Assembly (NCBI GenBank): GCA_028713205.1
Contig: JAQTOZ010000006.1
Span: 1 to 38,839 of the forward strand
DNA: 38,839 nt
Origin: Candidatus Omnitrophota bacterium
GTDB taxonomy: Bacteria; Omnitrophota; Omnitrophia; Omnitrophales; Aquincolibacteriaceae
Direction: 5' to 3'
Shown: piece after piece, positions 35,519 through 38,839 of the stretch
Position numbering within the stretch: position 1 is the first letter of the stretch
Layout of the letters: every line of letters begins with the position of its first letter
Made by a program: the position numbers and the translations under genes
Notes under the pieces: model-generated
Databases searched by the model: none
Seen by the model: only the letters and a program-made list of their open reading frames with translations
What the model was told of the DNA's origin: nothing

Positions 35519-35628
35519 GCGCGTAACTTCACAAGGGCTTCCGGTTTGCTACAACTGACGATGTCCTTCTCGGCTTCGTTGCGGGAATTTTGTCCGAAAA
35601 ATATTGAATGATGGACCACGATTTGCAT
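35515..35628 (-). CDS. 37-residue leader ORF overlapping the MORN-type gene
   Basis: ATG at 35628 and a TGA that overlaps the next ATG by 4 bp (ATGA). A GTAGGA element lies about 10 nt upstream. The product (MQIVVHHSIFFGQ start, ending KLRA) resembles nothing I know. Being located after the terminator and coupled by overlap suggests it is translated to tune the downstream gene. Confidence 0.5.
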   Translation of the reverse strand: MQIVVHHSIFFGQNSRNEAEKDIVSCSKPEALVKLRA

Positions 35629-35670
35629 AGCGGGAGTATCCTACAAAATCCGGGAGGGTGATTCCACAAC

Positions 35671-35709
35671 AAAAAACCCATTTTCGCAAACGCCGGCCGA
35701 AAATGGGTT
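35671..35709 (-). terminator. Rho-independent terminator in the MORN gene leader
   Basis: On the minus strand AACCCATTTTCG pairs perfectly with CGAAAATGGGTT over a short loop and is followed by TTTTTTGTTGT. It lies between the aptamer and the coding region, the standard position for riboswitch-controlled termination. Confidence 0.88.
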
Positions 35710-35733
35710 CCTTGTGGGTAACCTTTTTTTACC

Positions 35734-35885
35734 GGCAACTCGGCAGTCCTAAGGCCACACGGGTGTGCAGTATCAGGATCCGTAGCTTTGCCCGTCACAC
35801 GACTTGGCGGGATAACCCGCTCGGTCCGTTCGACGGGTTCGTCAACAACGGTTGACGAACGTCCCATCCTTACGGGTGGTTTGCC
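35734..35885 (-). promoter_or_regulatory. c-di-GMP-I (GEMM-I)-like riboswitch with a 69-nt insertion
   Basis: The minus strand reads GGCAAACC, then ACCC-GTAA-GGAT (stem with a GNRA loop), GGGACG, and later CAAAGC, TACGGATCCT, AGGACTGCCGAGTTGCC, in consensus order. GGCAA at one end pairs with TTGCC at the other. The normal GGGACGCAAAGC junction is split by 69 nt (35791-35859) that fold into two perfect hairpins (TTCGTCAAC/GTTGACGAA and CCCGTC/GACGGG). A perfect terminator follows, and the MORN-type gene lies downstream. Class I c-di-GMP aptamers are normally about 85-90 nt. Ligand identity (c-di-GMP or cGAMP) cannot be settled by eye. Confidence 0.72.
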
Positions 35886-35993
35886 TTTTTCGGTTGAAAC
35901 CGAAATTTTAGAGGGTATCTTCTCTCTTTTTCTCGAACATCACCTCCAATTAAAAGGGACCTACGAAACCGGTAAAATGCAAACAATGACCGC

Positions 35994-36410
35994 TTACTCG
36001 CCCAGGATCTTGATCAAAACGCGCTTTCGCCGCCGGCCGTCGAATTCCGCGTAAAAAATTTGCTCCCAAGGCCCGAAATCCAATTCCCCTTGGGTGATGG
36101 CCACGATAACCTCCCGGCCGAAAACTTGTCGTTTGAGATGGGCATCCCCGTTATCTTCTCCCGTACGGTTGTGCCGATAGCGGGATTTGTCATAGGGAGC
36201 CATTTTCTCCAAGAATTCGTCAAAATCTTTGATCAGGCCTGGCTCATCATCGTTGATATAAACGCTCGAAGTGATATGCATGGCATTGACCAAAACCAAA
36301 CCCTCCTTCACTCCGGATTGTTGCACGGCGGCCCGAACCTTCGGGGTAATATTGATATACTCCCTCTTTTCCTTCGTTTCGAACCAAAGCTCCTGGCGAT
36401 ACGATTTCAT
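35994..36410 (-). CDS. yjbQ: YjbQ/UPF0047 family protein
   Basis: The 138-residue protein matches the family over its length: [40 protein letters not shown] and [24 protein letters not shown]. Members have weak thiamine-phosphate synthase activity; the physiological role is uncertain. AAGGAGG lies 5-6 nt before the ATG. The usual GTWQ is GPWEQ here, a small deviation at the conserved C-terminal site. Confidence 0.9.
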   Translation of the reverse strand: MKSYRQELWFETKEKREYINITPKVRAAVQQSGVKEGLVLVNAMHITSSVYINDDEPGLIKDFDEFLEKMAPYDKSRYRHNRTGEDNGDAHLKRQVFGREVIVAITQGELDFGPWEQIFYAEFDGRRRKRVLIKILGE

Positions 36411-36546
36411 AATCCCCTCCTTCGAAATAGTCCAAATAGCATGAACGGATGGTACCGGCCTTTATTTTACCCCGAATCAGCCAAAGCCTTTTCATTATTA
36501 TTCATACGGAAGCTAACAGTATCCGTAGCCACCACAGAGGCCGTCA

Positions 36547-36575
36547 TTGACAGAACCCTGTTTGCACCCTAAGCT
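36547..36575 (+). promoter_or_regulatory. Promoter giving a leaderless transcript of the secreted repeat protein
   Basis: A perfect TTGACA (36547-36552) and TAAGCT (36570-36575) are separated by 17 bases. The expected start point is about 36582-36583, that is on the ATG. No Shine-Dalgarno sequence is present before that ATG. Confidence 0.5.
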
Positions 36576-36582
36576 ATCCTTT

Positions 36583-37209
36583 ATGAAGATTTGGCCATGC
36601 CTTTTATCCCTGCTGATTTTAATGTTCGCGCTCCCGGTGATCGCCTTCGGCAGTATTGTCAATGAAGGAAGTGAGGTCGTCGAAATCCGTATGACCAAAA
36701 CCAACGGCTCGTTTGTGACCACCATGGTTTATCCCAGACAGACGATCATCCTTCCCGATGACATCATAACAGTTCAAGTCCTCCCGGGACTCTCCGTCCG
36801 GGGCGATGAAACGGTCAAAATCAAAGTGACCGAACCGGACGGCATCGAAAAATTTCTCAAGAAATTCGGAGATCGTATCAATATCGGCGATAAATCTCCG
36901 GACAAGCTCCCGGCGGTTCAAGGGAAGGTCACAAACCGCAGCAACGCGATCGTGGAAGTCGTCGTCAAAAGAAAATCGAGGTCCCATGAAGTCAAACGTC
37001 TCTATCCTAATGATTACATCAAATTATTGCCCGACACCGAAGAAGTCGGCATCCGGGCCAGCGGTAGATTCTGGGGCGACGAAAAAGTAAAAGTCGAAGT
37101 CCTCTGTCCGGACGGAAGAACCGAAACCCTTAAAAGTTTCGGGCGAAAAGTCAAACTCGAGAAAGAAAAGCCCGTTTCCAGGATCCCGAAGTTTTCGGTC
37201 AATAAATGA
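36583..37209 (+). CDS. Secreted two-repeat protein of unknown function
   Basis: The 208-residue protein from the ATG at 36583 has a signal peptide (residues 1-22, hydrophobic core to VIAFG). The mature part consists of two repeats of about 80 residues: the first has EVVEIRMTK, YPRQTIILPDD, VRGDETVKIKVTEPDG and LKKFG; the second has AIVEVVVKR, YPNDYIKLLPDT, FWGDEKVKVEVLCPDGRTETLKSFG. Each resembles a small beta-sandwich. No family recognised. A TTG at 36547 in frame is not used as start because it coincides with the -35 box and precedes the signal peptide by 12 residues. Confidence 0.75.
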   Translation: MKIWPCLLSLLILMFALPVIAFGSIVNEGSEVVEIRMTKTNGSFVTTMVYPRQTIILPDDIITVQVLPGLSVRGDETVKIKVTEPDGIEKFLKKFGDRINIGDKSPDKLPAVQGKVTNRSNAIVEVVVKRKSRSHEVKRLYPNDYIKLLPDTEEVGIRASGRFWGDEKVKVEVLCPDGRTETLKSFGRKVKLEKEKPVSRIPKFSVNK

Positions 37210-37303
37210 TCTTCGCTTGACGGCGTTTCCGGACAGAGCATCCGCCCGCCGGGTTTTTGCAAACCTTCTTGATCATCCTGATCTGAGCCGTCAAGGCAAT
37301 GAC

Positions 37304-37516
37304 TCATAAACGGATCGCTCGCTGCGGATACTCGAGAATATTCTGAATCTCGAACGCCTGTGCGCCGAATTCCTGTGCAATCTCGATGAGTTCCGCGCAT
37401 TCTTCGTACTTTTCGTCCAAGAGCGCTTCCCTGAGATACAGAAGTGCCGTCAACTTCACGGGATTCTTCTTTACCCTGAAAAGCCTTCTGGGTAAAAGCG
37501 GGTTGATCGCGGGCAT
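37304..37516 (-). CDS. Small helical protein, unknown
   Basis: The 70-residue protein starts at the ATG at 37516, which has GGGAGGC at good spacing; a longer in-frame extension would read through the terminator and is rejected. The N-terminus is basic (PRRLFRVKK), the middle is a helix with KLTALLYLREALLDEKYEECAELIEIA, and it ends EYPQRAIRL. No homology recognised. It lies directly behind a strong terminator on the same strand, so readthrough or attenuation may control it. Confidence 0.6.
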   Translation of the reverse strand: MPAINPLLPRRLFRVKKNPVKLTALLYLREALLDEKYEECAELIEIAQEFGAQAFEIQNILEYPQRAIRL

Positions 37517-37545
37517 TTTCTTTGCCTCCCTTCTTTTTAAATAAA

Positions 37546-37577
37546 AAAGCCCATGACTCGTAAGAGCCATGGGCTTT
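37546..37577 (-). terminator. Rho-independent terminator
   Basis: The minus strand has AAAGCCCATGGCTC pairing with GAGTCATGGGCTTT, followed by TTTATTT. It separates the 47-residue ORF from the 70-residue gene. Confidence 0.9.
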
Positions 37578-37611
37578 GGATTGATTCGCTTAATTGTTTC
37601 GGATAATGACG

Positions 37612-37755
37612 TTATGAAACGACCAGCAACCTCCTTCCGCCCATGACCGGTTCAAGGCGATGGATCGAATAGAACGATATCCATCCCTTGACCGCACGAA
37701 GCTTCATGGGTTTACGACAAATAACAAGGTTTCCCGTTAAAGTTAACTGGTTCAT
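37612..37755 (-). CDS. 47-residue basic small ORF
   Basis: ATG with AGGA 7 nt upstream and a promoter-like TTGACC-18-TACAGT just before it. The product starts MNQLTLTGNLVICRK and ends GGRRLLVVS, with many Arg and Lys residues. It is not recognised. Position between a promoter and a terminator suggests either a short monocistronic message or a leader peptide of an attenuator for the 70-residue gene. Confidence 0.5.
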   Translation of the reverse strand: MNQLTLTGNLVICRKPMKLRAVKGWISFYSIHRLEPVMGGRRLLVVS

Positions 37756-37785
37756 ATAAGTATCCTGCAAATCAATTGTCCGATT

Positions 37786-37815
37786 ACTGTATCAGATGAC
37801 AAAAACAAGGGTCAA
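37786..37815 (-). promoter_or_regulatory. Putative promoter of the 47-residue ORF
   Basis: TTGACC (37810-37815) and TACAGT (37786-37791) are separated by 18 bases on the minus strand; the start point would be about 20 nt before the ATG, leaving room for the AGGA ribosome binding site. Confidence 0.4.
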
Positions 37816-37980
37816 GTTATATTCCGGGAATTTTATCGGGAAGCATTGGCTTATCATGCCGCAACTCATTTATTTATAATCGGTTGGAATGAATAAGCTC
37901 GCTAAAGATATTTTCTTTGGCAATAACGTAGGAGGAATAGAGACATATCGGCAGTAACGGGATGTGTAAATTGATTGTTG

Positions 37981-38715
37981 CTAGATGAGTCCTTTCGCTA
38001 GTTTTTTATTCGGCCGCGCAAAGTAGTAACCTTGAGCATAGGATATTCCCATTTCGCTCATGACATCCAGCTCCTTTTTCCGCTCAATACCTTCCGCGAT
38101 CACTTCGGCACCGCATTTACGCGCCAATTGCATCAGCTGATCGGCAATATTTTTCTGAAAGACATTCCGGTCGATATTTCGAATGAGCGCCATGCCGAAC
38201 TTGATAAAATCCGGTTTCATGGTCAAAATCTTGAGAAGTTTGATACCGACCCCAACCACATCATCAATGGCAAAATGGCAGCCCAGTTTTTTGAGATACC
38301 GAACTCCGCGCCGGACATGATCAAAGTCGCGGATTTTCATTCCTTCCGTGAGCTCAAAGACGACTTGCTTGCGATATTCCGCGATCTGATTCAAGATTAA
38401 AAAATCCGCTTCTCGCCCCGGCCCGAAACAACGGGAGAAGGTCATGGGTTCTACGTTCACAAAAAGCAATTGATCTTTACCAAGCTTGGGGAGAATCCGA
38501 AAAGCCGTATTCAAACATTCGAGATTCAGGGCCAAAGTAAGGCCATCTTTATAGGACCTTCGATACAAATCTGACGGCAGGCAGGATTTACCGCAGCCGC
38601 GCACCAGCGCTTCGTAGCCAATAATCTTGCGCGTGCGAATATCCACCACAGGCTGAAACACGCTGTAAAAAGGAGCAATCCTTGAGCTTTTGTCGAATAT
38701 CTTTCCCTGAGCCAT
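37981..38715 (-). CDS. EAL-domain c-di-GMP phosphodiesterase
   Basis: The 244-residue protein is a single EAL domain. All key residues are visible: the E of GYEALVRG, N of LFVNVEP, E of FELTEG, the DD of FAIDDVGVG, K of FIKFG, E of IAEGIE and Q of YAQGYYFARP. It should hydrolyse c-di-GMP to pGpG in the cytoplasm. No sensory, GGDEF or membrane domain is attached, so input must come from expression or a partner. The riboswitch at 35734-35885 would report the resulting c-di-GMP level. Confidence 0.93.
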   Translation of the reverse strand: MAQGKIFDKSSRIAPFYSVFQPVVDIRTRKIIGYEALVRGCGKSCLPSDLYRRSYKDGLTLALNLECLNTAFRILPKLGKDQLLFVNVEPMTFSRCFGPGREADFLILNQIAEYRKQVVFELTEGMKIRDFDHVRRGVRYLKKLGCHFAIDDVVGVGIKLLKILTMKPDFIKFGMALIRNIDRNVFQKNIADQLMQLARKCGAEVIAEGIERKKELDVMSEMGISYAQGYYFARPNKKLAKGLI

Positions 38716-38808
38716 AAACTTTTGTCTTTTCCTCTATCTTACTTACTTACGGCCGTTGTTCCCATTCCTTGACTGAAAACGCCGTCACGCTTTGTAAGGA
38801 ACTTTCCC

Positions 38809-38839
38809 ATGGACAAAACTCCGGTACATCCAATCAAAA
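38809..38839 (+). CDS. Possible 5' end of a gene cut by the contig edge
   Basis: An ATG with AAGGA 8 nt upstream opens a frame of ten codons (MDKTPVHPIK) that runs off the end. It would be divergent from the EAL gene. Too short to support more. Confidence 0.25.
   Translation, partial: MDKTPVHPIK

Noticed and set aside
35529-35867. 112-codon minus-strand frame
   Set aside because: It runs through the aptamer and terminator hairpins and resembles no protein; the RNA structure explains the sequence.
37216-37295. 9-bp inverted repeat CTTGACGGC/GCCGTCAAG after the secreted repeat protein
   Set aside because: The loop is about 62 bases and no T-run follows, so it is not a convincing terminator; chance is plausible.
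1-38839. tRNA, rRNA, CRISPR array, transposase
   Set aside because: None could be recognised by eye on either strand.

Overview
The window looks like one contig end of an uncultured Gram-negative-type bacterium. Very large exported multidomain proteins, a futalosine-pathway menaquinone gene, a c-di-GMP-type riboswitch and dense radical-SAM/glycosyltransferase content suggest Omnitrophota or a related phylum, but there is no rRNA or other marker here and this is inference. The first 13 bases match the 3' end of the Illumina TruSeq adapter, so genomic sequence starts at base 14. I saw no tRNA, rRNA, CRISPR array or transposase.

Region 1 (14-16693) holds three paralogous exported proteins that share an N-terminal domain with the motifs H..Y.AQ.NI, an EG, and GGFH, loosely like the ChaN/EreA/Tiki-type superfamily. 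They are a 3'-truncated minus-strand gene (14-3781) ending in 150-residue tandem repeats, a 2900-residue minus-strand gene (5589-14291), and a divergent plus-strand 696-residue gene (14603-16693). The giant protein also carries a nucleoside-diphosphate-kinase-like domain with its catalytic His and a UDP-sugar pyrophosphorylase-like domain. A pentapeptide RSE[VLT]R recurs seven times in it, often at domain borders. An MqnD-like gene and three matching 24-bp palindromes lie between the first two.

Region 2 (about 16.9-32.6 kb) is visibly more AT-rich and looks accessory. It opens with a RiPP-like set: NTP_transf_5 nucleotidyltransferase, PqqD-like peptide chaperone, SPASM radical SAM enzyme, a 31-residue Lys-rich peptide with a lasso-leader-like YxxPxL motif, an HPr-kinase-like protein and a B12-binding radical SAM gene interrupted by one in-frame TAA. 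Next come glycosyltransferases (GT4-like, two GT2-like), another radical SAM gene, then a minus-strand block with a polytopic GT-C-like protein, two tandem paralogous radical SAM genes with a CX5CX2C cluster motif, a remnant of a second copy of the membrane-protein gene, an internally deleted FMN-reductase remnant and a further SPASM radical SAM gene. It may make and decorate a cell-surface polymer together with a modified peptide.

Region 3 (32.7-38.8 kb) returns to housekeeping and signalling genes: dihydrolipoyl dehydrogenase, a CPXCG zinc-ribbon-like protein, a membrane-anchored MORN-type protein preceded by a c-di-GMP-I-like riboswitch, a terminator and an overlapping 37-codon ORF, YjbQ, a secreted two-repeat protein, two small ORFs separated by a strong terminator, and an EAL phosphodiesterase with an intact active site. 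The EAL enzyme and the riboswitch suggest a local c-di-GMP circuit.
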